Source of the DNA: Janthinobacterium sp. CG3
GTDB lineage: Bacteria > Pseudomonadota > Gammaproteobacteria > Burkholderiales > Burkholderiaceae_D
Assembly: GCF_000344615.1 (NCBI RefSeq)
Contig: NZ_KB467824.1
Span: forward strand, 1,390,592-1,454,591
Reading direction: 5' to 3'
DNA: 64,000 nucleotides
The notes below the pieces were generated by a model. The model worked only from the letters and a program-made list of their open reading frames with translations. It did not search any database and was not told where the DNA came from. How positions within the stretch are numbered: the stretch's first letter is position 1; every line of letters begins with the position of its first letter. Shown piece after piece: positions 8,539-21,366 of this stretch. The translations under genes were made by a program, and so were the position numbers.

Positions 8539-10121
8539 AGCATCAGAAAATTGTCCTCGCGCTTGCGGCGGCGGGCGCCGTCGCCGCGGCGGCGGCCGGC
8601 TATGGCCTTTACCGGGCCGGCGTGAACCAGGGCATGGGAACGGCGGCGCCCGCGGCAGCCGGGGCCGACACGGCAACCGGCAGAAAAGTGCAGTATTGGC
8701 ACGACCCGATGGTGCCGGGCCAGAAATTCGACAAGCCCGGCAAGTCGCCTTTCATGGACATGCAACTGGTGCCGGTGTACGCGGGCGACGCCGGCGACGA
8801 GGGCAGGGTGAGTATCAGTCCCCGGGTGCAGCAGAACCTCGGCGTGCGCACGGCCCGGGTCGTCAAAGGCAGCCTGTCGGCCCCGTTCGACGCGGCCGGA
8901 GGCATCGCCTACAATGAGCGCGACGTGGCGCTGGTCCAGGCGCGCGGCAACGGTTTCGTCGAGCGCTTGTATGTGCGGGCGCCGCTCGATCCGGTTCGCA
9001 AGGGACAGCCGCTGGCCGAGCTGTATGTGCCGGAGTGGGTGGCGGCGCAGGAGGAGTATATATCCGTCAGACGGATGACGGGCGCCGGCGCGGATGGCCT
9101 GCTGGACGCGGCGCGCCAGCGCATGCGCCTGGTCGGTATGACGGACGAGCAGATCCGCCTGGTCGAAGCGAGCGGGAAAACGCATGCGCGCTTGCGCGTC
9201 ACCGCCCCGATCGGCGGCGTCGTTACCGAGCTGGGGGCGCGCGAGGGTATGACCGTGGCCGCCGGCGCCACGCTGTTCCGCATCAACGGACTGGACACCG
9301 TCTGGGTCAACGCGGAGGTGCCGGAGAGCCTGGCCGCGCGTGTGCGCCCGGGCAACGCGGTGGAGGCGCGCACGCCGGCGCTGCCGGACCTCGTTTTCAA
9401 GGGCACGGTCGGCGCGATTCTACCCGAGGTGAGCGGCGCGACGCGCACGCTGAAGGCGCGCGTGGAACTAGCGAATCCCGGCGGCCGGTTGGTGCCCGGC
9501 ATGTTCGCCGCCGTCAGGCTCAGCCCGGACGCCCGCAGCGACGTGCTGCTGGTGCCGTCGGAGGCGGTGATCCAGACCGGCACGCGCAGCGTCGTCATGC
9601 TGGCGCAAGGCGGTGGCAAGTTCCTGCCCGCCGACGTCGAGGTCGGGGCCGAGGCGAACGGCCAGAGCGAGATCCGCAAGGGTTTGGAAGAGGGGCAGGA
9701 CGTGGTCGTTTCCGGCCAATTCCTGATTGACTCCGAAGCCAGCCTGAAGGGCACCGCGACGCGGATGGGCGGCATGCCCGAGCCGGATGGGGCCGGCAAG
9801 CCGGCGCCGGCGCCGCATCGCGGCGAGGGCAAGGTTGAGGCGATCGGCAAAGACGACATCACGCTGTCGCACGGCCCGATCCCGTCGCTGCAATGGGGGG
9901 CGATGACAATGGCGTTCAAGCCGCCGCAGGGCGGCCTGCCGCGCAACGTCGCGGTGGGCGACAGCGTCGCCTTCGAGGTGCGGCAGAACAAGGACGGCGC
10001 GTACCAGTTGACGTCGATTTCCCCCACGGCTGCGGCGCCGCCGCCCGGAAGGAAGGACGGTCAACTGGAGGGCGTCCGGCCGGCCGCGGGTAAAACAGGT
10101 CAGCCGGGGGCCGCAAAATGA
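8535..10121 (+). CDS. cusB: CusB-like periplasmic adaptor fused to a C-terminal CusF-like domain
   Basis: 528 residues. The membrane-fusion subunit links the CusA-like pump to the outer membrane channel. In order: N-terminal anchor/signal; heavy-metal-binding domain (about 50-80; YWHDPMVPG...[10 protein letters not shown]); barrel-sandwich and beta-barrel adaptor (about 90-400; [13 protein letters not shown], then [20 protein letters not shown]); and a CusF-like segment (about 430-500; [20 protein letters not shown], then MTMAF). In E. coli CusF is a separate metallochaperone; here it is joined to CusB, an arrangement also known in other proteobacteria. Start and stop overlap both neighbours by 4 bases. 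Confidence 0.9.
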   Translation: MKHQKIVLALAAAGAVAAAAAGYGLYRAGVNQGMGTAAPAAAGADTATGRKVQYWHDPMVPGQKFDKPGKSPFMDMQLVPVYAGDAGDEGRVSISPRVQQNLGVRTARVVKGSLSAPFDAAGGIAYNERDVALVQARGNGFVERLYVRAPLDPVRKGQPLAELYVPEWVAAQEEYISVRRMTGAGADGLLDAARQRMRLVGMTDEQIRLVEASGKTHARLRVTAPIGGVVTELGAREGMTVAAGATLFRINGLDTVWVNAEVPESLAARVRPGNAVEARTPALPDLVFKGTVGAILPEVSGATRTLKARVELANPGGRLVPGMFAAVRLSPDARSDVLLVPSEAVIQTGTRSVVMLAQGGGKFLPADVEVGAEANGQSEIRKGLEEGQDVVVSGQFLIDSEASLKGTATRMGGMPEPDGAGKPAPAPHRGEGKVEAIGKDDITLSHGPIPSLQWGAMTMAFKPPQGGLPRNVAVGDSVAFEVRQNKDGAYQLTSISPTAAAPPPGRKDGQLEGVRPAAGKTGQPGAAK

Positions 10122-13100
10122 TGGCCAAACTGATCCGTTGGTCGATCGCCAACCGTTTTCTGGTACTACTGGCGACGGCCATGCTCACCGCCTGGGGCAT
10201 CTGGTCGCTGGCGCGCACGCCGCTCGACGCGATTCCCGACCTGTCCGACGTGCAAGTCATCATCCGCACCAGTTATCCCGGCCAAGCCCCGCAGATCGTC
10301 GAAAACCAGGTCACGTATCCGCTGACCACCACCATGCTGTCGGTGCCGGGCGCGAAGACGGTGCGCGGCTATTCCTTCTTCGGCGACTCGTTCGTCTATA
10401 TCCTGTTCGAGGATGGCACCGACCCGTACTGGGCCCGCTCGCGGGTGCTGGAATACCTGAACCAGGTGCAGTCGCGCCTGCCGCCGCAGGCCAAGACCGC
10501 TCTCGGACCGGACGCGACGGGCGTCGGCTGGGTGTACGAATACGCGCTGGTGGACCGCAGCGGCAAGCTCGACCTGTCGCAACTGCGCACCCTGCAGGAC
10601 TGGTTCCTCAAGTATGAATTGAAGGCGGTGGCGAACGTCGCGGAAGTGGCCAGCGTGGGCGGCATGGTGCGGCAGTACCAGATCGTGCTCGATCCGGCCA
10701 AGCTGCGCGCCTACAACATCGGCCACGGCAAGGTGATCGAGGCGGTGCGGCGGGCCAACCAGGAAAGCGGCGGTTCGGTGCTGGAGCTGGGCGAGGCCGA
10801 ATACATGGTGCGCGCGTCCGGTTACCTGAAGTCGCTGGACGACTTTCGCCAGATACCGTTGACGACGACCGACGCCGGCGTCTCGGTGCGGCTGGGCGAC
10901 GTGGCGCGCGTGCAGATCGGCCCGGAGATGCGGCGCGGCATCGCCGAGCTGGACGGCGAAGGCGAAGTGGCCGGCGGCGTGATAATCATGCGCTCGGGCA
11001 AAAACGCGCTGGACACCATCGCCGCGGTGAAAGCCAAACTGGACAAGCTCAAGCCCGGCTTGCCGCCCGGCGTCGAGATCGTGCCGGTGTACGACCGCTC
11101 GAAGCTGATCGAGCGCGCCGTCACCAACCTGGGACACAAGCTGATCGAGGAGTTCATCGTCGTGGCCGTGGTCTGCGCGCTCTTCCTGTTCCACCTGCGT
11201 TCCGCGCTGGTGGCGATCGTCACGCTGCCGATCGGCATATTGATCGCCTTTATCGCCATGTACTACCAGGGCGTCAACGCCAACATCCTGTCGCTCGGCG
11301 GCATCGCCATCGCCGTCGGCGCCATGGTCGACGCCGCCGTGGTGATGATCGAGAACGCCCACAAGCACATCGAGGCGTGGAACCACGCGCACCCGGGACA
11401 GCGCTTGCGAGGGGACGAGCACTGGCGCGTGATCGGCGACGCGGCCGCCGAGGTCGGCCCGGCGCTGTTTTTTTCGCTGCTGATTATCGTGCTGTCGTTC
11501 ATTCCGGTGTTCACGCTAGAGGCCCAGGAGGGGCGCTTGTTTGCGCCGCTGGCGTTCACCAAAACGTATGCGATGGCGGCCGCGGCCGGCCTGGCGGTGA
11601 CCTTGATACCGGTATTGATGGGCTACCTGGTCCGTGGCGACATCCCCGACGAACGCAAGAACCCCGTCAACCGGCTCCTGATCGCGGTGTACCGCCCCTT
11701 GCTCGACATCGTGCTGCGGTTTCCGCTGGCGACGCTGCTGGGCGCGGCGCTGCTCGCGCTGGCGAGCTTGTGGCCGATGTCGCGGCTGGGCGGCGAGTTC
11801 ATGCCGGCGCTCGACGAAGGCGACTTGCTGTACATGCCGTCGGCCTTGCCGGGCCTGTCGGCCGGCAAGGTGTCCGAGCTGCTGCAGCAAACCGACCGTC
11901 TGATCAAAACGGTGCCGGAGGTACAAAGCGTGTTCGGCAAGGCAGGGCGCGCGGAGAGCGCCACCGATCCGGCGCCGTTGGAAATGTTCGAGACGACAAT
12001 CCAGTTCAAGCCGCGCGAGCAGTGGAGGGTGGGCATGACGCCCGCCATGCTGGTTGACGAGCTCGACCGCATCGTCAAGGTGCCGGGCTTGTCCAACATC
12101 TGGGTGCCGCCGATCCGCAACCGGATCGACATGCTGGCCACCGGCGTCAAGAGCCCCGTCGGCGTGAAGGTGGCGGGCCCCAGCCTGCGCGAGATCGACC
12201 GCATCAGCGGCGAGATCGAGCGCGTGGTCGGGCGCGTGCCCGGCGTGTCGTCCGCGCTGGCCGAGCGCCTGAACGGCGGACGTTATGTCGACATCGACAT
12301 CGACCGCGACGCCGCGGCGCGCTACGGCATGAACATCGCCGACGTGCACAGCATCGTCTCGGCGGCCATCGGCGGCGACAACATCGGCGAAACGGTGGAG
12401 GGGCTGCAGCGCTTCCCGATCAACGTGCGCTACCCGCGCGAGGTGCGCGACTCGGTCGAACAGCTGCGCCAGTTGCCGGTGCTGACCGACCGCGGCGCGC
12501 AAATCCGCCTCGGCGACGTCGCCTCGATCCGCGTCAACGACGGTCCGCCGATGCTGAAGAGCGAAAACGCCCGCCTGTCGGGTTGGGTCTATGTCGACAT
12601 ACGCGAGCGCGCCCTGACAGCGGTCGTGCACGACATGCAGCGTGCGGTCGCCAAGGAGGTGGCGCTGCCGCCCGGCTATTCCGTATCGTGGTCGGGGCAG
12701 TTTGAATACCTGGAGCGCGCCAATGCGAAACTGAAGGTTGTGGTGCCGGCGACGCTGTTCATCATCTTCGTGCTGCTGTACCTGACGTTCAAGCGCGTCG
12801 ACGAAGCCGCGCTGATCATGGCGACGCTGCCGTTCGCCTTGGCCGGCGGCATCTGGCTGCTGTGGCTGCTCGGGCACAACCTGTCGGTGGCAAGCGGCGT
12901 CGGCTTCATCGCGCTGGCGGGGGTGTCGGCCGAGTTCGGCGTGATCATGCTGTTGTATCTGAAGCAGGCATGGGAGGCGCGCCAGGGCATCGGCCGCACC
13001 GGCGAAGCCGACCTGCTCGACGCGATCCGCGAAGGCGCGGTCATGCGCGTGCGGCCGAAGGCGATGACGGTGGCGGTCATCATCGCCGGCTTGGTACCCA

Positions 13101-13285
13101 TTATGGTCGGCGCCGGCACCGGCTCGGAAGTGATGCAGCGCATCGCCGCGCCGATGGTCGGCGGCATGATCACCGCGCCGCTGTTGTCGCTGTTTGTGGT
13201 GCCGGCGGTGTATTTGCTGCTGCGCCGCCGGCAATTGCGCCGTACCGCCGCCGGAAGTGCGGGGCGACAGCAAGGGAGTCGTTGA
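10118..13285 (+). CDS. cusA: CusA/CzcA-family heavy-metal RND efflux transporter
   Basis: 1055 residues, the normal length for HME-RND pumps. A proton-driven inner-membrane antiporter that moves metal ions out through the CusBC-type complex. Typical features are the N-terminus [19 protein letters not shown], the first periplasmic part with [18 protein letters not shown], the TM4 segment [20 protein letters not shown] carrying the proton-relay Asp, and a closing TM bundle with [19 protein letters not shown]. The ATG overlaps the cusB stop; ATG 10121 is an equal alternative. Last gene of the operon. CusA versus CzcA specificity is inferred from context. Confidence 0.93.
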   Translation: MMAKLIRWSIANRFLVLLATAMLTAWGIWSLARTPLDAIPDLSDVQVIIRTSYPGQAPQIVENQVTYPLTTTMLSVPGAKTVRGYSFFGDSFVYILFEDGTDPYWARSRVLEYLNQVQSRLPPQAKTALGPDATGVGWVYEYALVDRSGKLDLSQLRTLQDWFLKYELKAVANVAEVASVGGMVRQYQIVLDPAKLRAYNIGHGKVIEAVRRANQESGGSVLELGEAEYMVRASGYLKSLDDFRQIPLTTTDAGVSVRLGDVARVQIGPEMRRGIAELDGEGEVAGGVIIMRSGKNALDTIAAVKAKLDKLKPGLPPGVEIVPVYDRSKLIERAVTNLGHKLIEEFIVVAVVCALFLFHLRSALVAIVTLPIGILIAFIAMYYQGVNANILSLGGIAIAVGAMVDAAVVMIENAHKHIEAWNHAHPGQRLRGDEHWRVIGDAAAEVGPALFFSLLIIVLSFIPVFTLEAQEGRLFAPLAFTKTYAMAAAAGLAVTLIPVLMGYLVRGDIPDERKNPVNRLLIAVYRPLLDIVLRFPLATLLGAALLALASLWPMSRLGGEFMPALDEGDLLYMPSALPGLSAGKVSELLQQTDRLIKTVPEVQSVFGKAGRAESATDPAPLEMFETTIQFKPREQWRVGMTPAMLVDELDRIVKVPGLSNIWVPPIRNRIDMLATGVKSPVGVKVAGPSLREIDRISGEIERVVGRVPGVSSALAERLNGGRYVDIDIDRDAAARYGMNIADVHSIVSAAIGGDNIGETVEGLQRFPINVRYPREVRDSVEQLRQLPVLTDRGAQIRLGDVASIRVNDGPPMLKSENARLSGWVYVDIRERALTAVVHDMQRAVAKEVALPPGYSVSWSGQFEYLERANAKLKVVVPATLFIIFVLLYLTFKRVDEAALIMATLPFALAGGIWLLWLLGHNLSVASGVGFIALAGVSAEFGVIMLLYLKQAWEARQGIGRTGEADLLDAIREGAVMRVRPKAMTVAVIIAGLVPIMVGAGTGSEVMQRIAAPMVGGMITAPLLSLFVVPAVYLLLRRRQLRRTAAGSAGRQQGSR

Positions 13286-13314
13286 AGACTATAACGTTAT
13301 AAACATGACCAAGC

Positions 13315-13330
13315 CGCGCCCTCGGGCGCG
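13315..13330. terminator. GC hairpin after the efflux operon
   Basis: CGCGCCC-TC-GGGCGCG is a perfect inverted repeat 30 bases after the cusA stop. No U-run follows, so factor-independent termination is doubtful. Confidence 0.3.
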
Positions 13331-13406
13331 TACTGAGGTCCTATGAGCAGTTCGACAGTAGTTAGGTGCGCACTTGGTATCCGAGACTGTCCAGATAAAC
13401 TAGGAT

Positions 13407-13426
13407 TTGACATAATATAAATTATG
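13407..13426 (+). promoter_or_regulatory. TTGACA box running into an AT-rich palindrome
   Basis: TTGACA (13407-13412) overlaps a perfect inverted repeat CATAAT-ATAA-ATTATG (13411-13426) in an otherwise GC-rich spacer. It sits 160 bases upstream of the aldehyde dehydrogenase. A regulator binding the palindrome would cover the -35 edge. No good -10 is visible at the usual distance except AT-rich sequence. The rest of 13331-13584 shows no gene. Confidence 0.35.
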
Positions 13427-13584
13427 CGAAATGTTGGAAGTTTGCCGAGTGCTATGCTGTTTCGTCGCGTCCGTGCGCCGAGCCCAAATTAGAGGAATCC
13501 TGTCAAAACGATATCCGCCGCCGTGGTATCGTTCCCCGCGACCCGCACCCATCCTTGGCCGTTCCAACCTGAAAGCGATCCCGC

Positions 13585-15066
13585 ATGCACTCCATTCCCC
13601 CATCCCGCCCGCATGCGCCGACCGGCGCGGTCCCGGGCGAAGCCGATCCACTCCACATCACGACGGTGTTCGAGGCCCAGTTGGCCACCGCGCTGCAGTG
13701 GCGCGTGTCGAGCGCCAAGGAGAGGATCGCCCGCATCAAGAAGCTGCGCGAGGCGATGATGGCGCAGCGCGAGGCATTGTATGCGGCCTTCGCGCAGGAT
13801 TTCCGCAAATCGGCGACCGAGGTCGAGATGTCGGAGCTGCTGCCGGTCATGGACGAGATGCGCCATGCGATCGGCCAGTTGAAGCGTTGGATGAAGCCCA
13901 GCAAGGTATGGCCGACCAGTACCATGCTCGGCATTTCGGCCTGGGTCCAGTACCAGCCGCGCGGCCGGGTCTTGATCATCGCGCCGTGGAATTATCCGCT
14001 GAGCCTGTGCTTCGGCCCGCTGGTCTCGGCCTTGGCCGCGGGCAACACGGCCATCGTCAAGCCGTCCGAAATGACGCCCGCGGTGTCGGCCTTGATGGCG
14101 CGCATCATCGGCGAGGTGTTCCCGGAAAACGAGGTGGCGATGTTTGAAGGCACCCTGCCCACCTCCCAGGCTTTGCTGGCGCTGCCGTTCGACCACATTT
14201 TCTTCACCGGTTCGCCGGCCGTCGGCAAGGTTGTCATGGCCGCCGCCGCCAAGCACTTGACCAGCGTGACGCTGGAACTGGGCGGCAAGTCGCCGACCGT
14301 CGTCGATGAGAGCGCGAACTTGGTGCTGGCCGCCGAAACGTTGATGTGGGGGAAGTTCCTAAACAACGGCCAGACCTGCGTCGCGCCCGACTATGTCTAC
14401 GTGCATGCCAGCGTCAAGGAAGCCTTCATCGCCGCATGCAAGAAGGTGCTCGACGCGCGCTACGGCGCGACGGCCGCCGAGCACCAGCGCAGCCCCGACT
14501 TGACGCGGATGGTGAACCGCCGCCACACGGTACGGGTTGCCGCGCTGCTGACGGACGCGCTGGCGCGCGGCGCCGTGGTGCGCGCCGGCGGTACGCTCGA
14601 CGAGGCCGAGTGCTTTATCGCGCCGACCTTGCTCGACCAGGTCCCGGCCGGGGCGGCGATTCTGGACGAGGAGATTTTCGGCCCCCTGCTGCCGATTTTC
14701 GCCTATACCGATCTAAACGAGGTCATCGCCGCCATCAACGCCGGTCCAAAACCGCTCGCGCTGTATGTCTGGAGCCGCAAGCAGGCGCACATTGACGCCC
14801 TGCTCGCCCGCACCAGCTCCGGCGGCGCCTGCGTCAACCATTGCGTCGCCCAGTTTGCCCACGGGAACCTGCCGTTTGGCGGGGTCAACAATTCCGGTAT
14901 CGGCTCGGCCCACGGCGCCTATGGCTTCCGCGCGTTTTCGCACGAACGCGGCGTCATGCGCTCGTCGCCGCTGATGCTGATTAAACTGTTTTTCCCGCCG
15001 TACAGCAAGAACCGCAACTATCTGGTGCGCAAAACAGTCGATTTGATGCGCCTGCCAATGCTGTAA
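13585..15066 (+). CDS. Class-3-type aldehyde dehydrogenase (coniferyl/fatty aldehyde type)
   Basis: 493 residues. NAD(P)-dependent oxidation of an aldehyde to the acid. Motifs: cofactor loop FTGSPAVGKVVM, general-base Glu in LELGGKSP, catalytic Cys in NNGQTCVAPDYV, and NLPFGGVNNSGIG. The short form with QTCVAPDY and a basic hydrophobic tail (RKTVDLMRLPML) is that of coniferyl aldehyde / class 3 enzymes. Substrate not determined. Free-standing; weak Shine-Dalgarno sequence. Convergent with hsp20, 45 bases apart. Confidence 0.88.
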   Translation: MHSIPPSRPHAPTGAVPGEADPLHITTVFEAQLATALQWRVSSAKERIARIKKLREAMMAQREALYAAFAQDFRKSATEVEMSELLPVMDEMRHAIGQLKRWMKPSKVWPTSTMLGISAWVQYQPRGRVLIIAPWNYPLSLCFGPLVSALAAGNTAIVKPSEMTPAVSALMARIIGEVFPENEVAMFEGTLPTSQALLALPFDHIFFTGSPAVGKVVMAAAAKHLTSVTLELGGKSPTVVDESANLVLAAETLMWGKFLNNGQTCVAPDYVYVHASVKEAFIAACKKVLDARYGATAAEHQRSPDLTRMVNRRHTVRVAALLTDALARGAVVRAGGTLDEAECFIAPTLLDQVPAGAAILDEEIFGPLLPIFAYTDLNEVIAAINAGPKPLALYVWSRKQAHIDALLARTSSGGACVNHCVAQFAHGNLPFGGVNNSGIGSAHGAYGFRAFSHERGVMRSSPLMLIKLFFPPYSKNRNYLVRKTVDLMRLPML

Positions 15067-15111
15067 GGGTGCGGCGGCCGGTGCCTGCCGGCCGCTCGCC
15101 ACGCTCATGCC

Positions 15112-15567
15112 TTACTGAATGGACAACTGTTTCGCACCGGCCCCGGCCTTTTTCGGCAGCGACAGTTCCAGCACCCCATCCTGATATCGGGCCTGCGCCG
15201 ACGTATCGTCGACTTCCTGCGGCAGCGTGAAGCTGCGATATTGCTGACCATACATGCGTTCGCTGCGCACCATCCTGCCGCCCTCGTCGGTTTGCCGCTC
15301 TTCCTTGAGCTCGGCGTTGATCGACACCCGGTTGCCTTCGACGGACACCTTGATGTCGTCCTTGCTCACGCCGGGAATTTCGGCCTTGATCTGATAGGCC
15401 TGGTCGGTTTCCGTGATATCGACGCGGATGCGCGAGGCCGCGTCGCGGCCGCTGCGCTGCAGGCCCGGCGTGCCGAAGAAGTCGCGGAATATCTCGTCGA
15501 TGTCGGTGAAGGGATCAAATCGCGCGAGTCCGCCAAAGGGATCGCGCGGTATCAAATTGTTTGCCAT
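15112..15567 (-). CDS. Hsp20 / alpha-crystallin family small heat-shock protein
   Basis: 151 residues. An ATP-independent holdase chaperone. The alpha-crystallin domain starts with RIRVDITETDQAYQIKAEIP (about 48-67) and includes GVSKDDIKVSVEGNRVSI; the C-terminal GVLELSLPKK is followed by SIQ instead of a clear IxI anchor. The N-terminal DPFGGLARFDPFTDIDEIFR is the family pattern. I start at ATG 15567, behind GTGAGG. Divergent from phaC, with an FNR/ANR-like box between them placed as expected for activating this gene. Confidence 0.92.
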   Translation of the reverse strand: MANNLIPRDPFGGLARFDPFTDIDEIFRDFFGTPGLQRSGRDAASRIRVDITETDQAYQIKAEIPGVSKDDIKVSVEGNRVSINAELKEERQTDEGGRMVRSERMYGQQYRSFTLPQEVDDTSAQARYQDGVLELSLPKKAGAGAKQLSIQ

Positions 15568-15653
15568 GTGGAGCCTCACTGTGAAAAGAAATGGATATTA
15601 ACCGCCGCGGCAACGCGGCCACGCGCGCCGTTTGTATGGTCGCCCGTTCGCCT

Positions 15654-15695
15654 ATCCTAGAATCGCGACGGCGTGCGCCTTTGATGTGCGTCAAA
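15654..15695 (-). promoter_or_regulatory. FNR/ANR-like box in the hsp20-phaC divergent promoter region
   Basis: TTGATGTGCGTCAA (15681-15694; extended by one base each side to a 16-bp dyad at 15680-15695) matches the FNR consensus TTGAT-N4-ATCAA with one mismatch. On the minus strand TAGGAT (15659-15654) is a -10-like hexamer; the start point it implies (about 15646-15647) is 41 bases from the dyad centre, the class II FNR geometry, driving hsp20. On the plus side GATAGT (15713-15718) gives a looser fit towards phaC. Confidence 0.55.
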
Positions 15696-15868
15696 TGTAG
15701 CCCTGTCTTGGTGATAGTCGCCGCTCTGCCCTTGCCTGGCGGATGACAGCGCCGCGACACTGTTTGATCTATCTCCACCCGTGTCGAGAAAGGTGAAACG
15801 TCGCACCCCACGCGCCGTCCAACGCTCAGGGGCCGGCGCGGCGCCCTAACTTTTGCAGGAGCGTTCAC

Positions 15869-17716
15869 ATGCAAATTTCGCAAACAAGGCAAGCGGGCTT
15901 GCCAGTCCACTTGCGTTCCGGCAGGCGTCCGGTTCGCGGCGATGTACATCTGGAAACCCTGGTGCCGGGCTGGAACGACGAAGAGGTGCCCAGCATAATC
16001 GACCGGGCGATCCACGCGACCGTTGCGCGGGCTACCCACGGCATATCGCCGATCAGCGTCGCGCTGGCGTACGCCGACTGGGCAATGCATCTGATGAGTT
16101 CATCCGGTCGATGGCAGGCCTTGATACAGAAAGCGGTGCGCAGGGAGTTCCGGCTGGGCGCCTACGCGGCGCGCTGCGCGGCGACGCAATTCCCGCTCGG
16201 GCAGCCCTGCCCACCTTGTATCGAACCCTTGCCACAGGATAAGCGCTTTCGCGACCCGGCCTGGCAAAACTGGCCGTACAACGTGGTTTACCAAGGCTTC
16301 CTGCTCAACCAGCAATGGTGGCACAACGCGATGACCGGCATCAGCGGCGTCTCGGCGCACCACGAACACATGGTGTCATTTGTCACGCGGCAATTGCTCG
16401 ACATGGTGTCTCCGGTGAATTTTATCGCCACCAACCCCGAGGTGCTGGCCGCCGCCGCCAGGGAAGGCGGCAAGAACTTTGTGCGCGGCGCAGCCAATTT
16501 CCTGGAAGACTTGCGGCGGGAGGGAAACAAAGAGCCGCCTCCAGGCGCCGAGGCGTTTCGCCCTGGCAAAGAGGTGGCGGTCACGCCGGGGCAGGTGGTG
16601 TTCCGCAACCGATTGATCGAAGTCATCCAGTACAGCCCGAAAACGGCGCAGGTGCGCGCCGAGCCGGTGCTGATCGTCCCGGCGTGGATCATGAAATACT
16701 ACATCCTCGACCTGTCGCCGCATAACTCGCTGGTCAACTACCTGGTCGAGCGCGGCCACACCGTGTTCATGATCTCCTGGCGCAATCCCGGCGCCGACGA
16801 CCGCGAGCTGGGCATGGACGACTATTTATGGCTGGGCGTATTCGGCGCGTGCAAGGTGGTGCAGGCGATCGTGCCCGAGCGCAAAATCAACGCGGTCGGC
16901 TACTGCCTCGGCGGCACCATGCTGGCGGTGGCGGCGGCCTACCTGACCGAATGCGGCGAGACGCCGTTCAATTCCATGACCCTGCTGGCGGCCCAGACAG
17001 ACTTCAGCGAGGCGGGCGAACTGTCGCTGTTCATTGACGAGAGCCAGATCGTCTATCTGGAAAACCTGATGTGGCAGCAGGGTTACCTTGATACGCGGCA
17101 AATGGCCGGCGCCTTCCAGTTGCTGCGCTCGAACGACCTGATCTGGTCGCGCATGGTGCACGACTACTTGCTCGGCCAGCGCGCGCCGATGAGCGACCTG
17201 ATGGCCTGGAACGCCGACACCACGCGCATGCCCTATCGCATGCACAGCGAATATCTGCGCCGGCTGTTCCTCAACAACGACCTGTTCGCCGGCCGCTACA
17301 AGGTCGACGGCAAGTCGGTCGCGCTCAGCGACATCCATGTGCCGGTTTTTGCCGTCGCGACGGAAGCTGACCATGTGGCGCCGTGGCATTCGGTCTACAA
17401 GCTGAATCTGGTGGCCGACACCGAAGTCACTTTCGTGCTCACCAGTGGCGGCCACAACGCCGGCATCATCAGCGAGCCTGGACATCATAAACGGCGCTTC
17501 CGGATTTCGCGCTGGGAGGCCGACGAGCGCTATGTCGACCCCGACCGCTGGTATCTCGAGACGCCGACGGTGGAAGGGTCGTGGTGGCCGGTATGGGCCG
17601 AATGGCTACGCCACAATTCCAGCGCGCAACTGGAGCCGCCGCCGCCCATGGGTGCGCCGGCGAAGGGTTACGCAGCGATCGCCCCGGCGCCCGGCTCGTA
17701 TATTCACCAGCGCTGA
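15869..17716 (+). CDS. phaC: Poly(3-hydroxyalkanoate) synthase, PhaC family
   Basis: 615 residues, slightly longer than a usual class I synthase. Polymerises 3-hydroxyacyl-CoA into storage granules. The lipase-like box GYCLGGT holds the catalytic Cys; a later Asp (ATEADHVAPW) and His (TSGGHNAGI) complete the triad. The conserved WRNPGADDRELGMDDY block precedes the nucleophile. ATG 15869 follows CAGGAG by about eight bases. No phaA/phaB next to it. Divergent from hsp20 with the shared ANR-like box, suggesting storage and stress protection under low oxygen. Confidence 0.94.
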   Translation: MQISQTRQAGLPVHLRSGRRPVRGDVHLETLVPGWNDEEVPSIIDRAIHATVARATHGISPISVALAYADWAMHLMSSSGRWQALIQKAVRREFRLGAYAARCAATQFPLGQPCPPCIEPLPQDKRFRDPAWQNWPYNVVYQGFLLNQQWWHNAMTGISGVSAHHEHMVSFVTRQLLDMVSPVNFIATNPEVLAAAAREGGKNFVRGAANFLEDLRREGNKEPPPGAEAFRPGKEVAVTPGQVVFRNRLIEVIQYSPKTAQVRAEPVLIVPAWIMKYYILDLSPHNSLVNYLVERGHTVFMISWRNPGADDRELGMDDYLWLGVFGACKVVQAIVPERKINAVGYCLGGTMLAVAAAYLTECGETPFNSMTLLAAQTDFSEAGELSLFIDESQIVYLENLMWQQGYLDTRQMAGAFQLLRSNDLIWSRMVHDYLLGQRAPMSDLMAWNADTTRMPYRMHSEYLRRLFLNNDLFAGRYKVDGKSVALSDIHVPVFAVATEADHVAPWHSVYKLNLVADTEVTFVLTSGGHNAGIISEPGHHKRRFRISRWEADERYVDPDRWYLETPTVEGSWWPVWAEWLRHNSSAQLEPPPPMGAPAKGYAAIAPAPGSYIHQR

Positions 17717-17852
17717 CGCTCGCCCAGGCTGAACGCGGCACGGTCGCGGGCGCTGTAAGCGTGTTCGCCGCGTCATTGCCGTGGCGCGCGGCGCGGTTTT
17801 TCTTGCGGTTAGGCTAGAATTAGCCACCTTGACAAGCACCTACCCGCGCCAA

Positions 17853-21320
<3,468 letters not shown>

Positions 21321-21366
21321 GGCCGCGGCCACTGTCCCGACCCCGGGGTTGCCGCTTGATGCCGGG

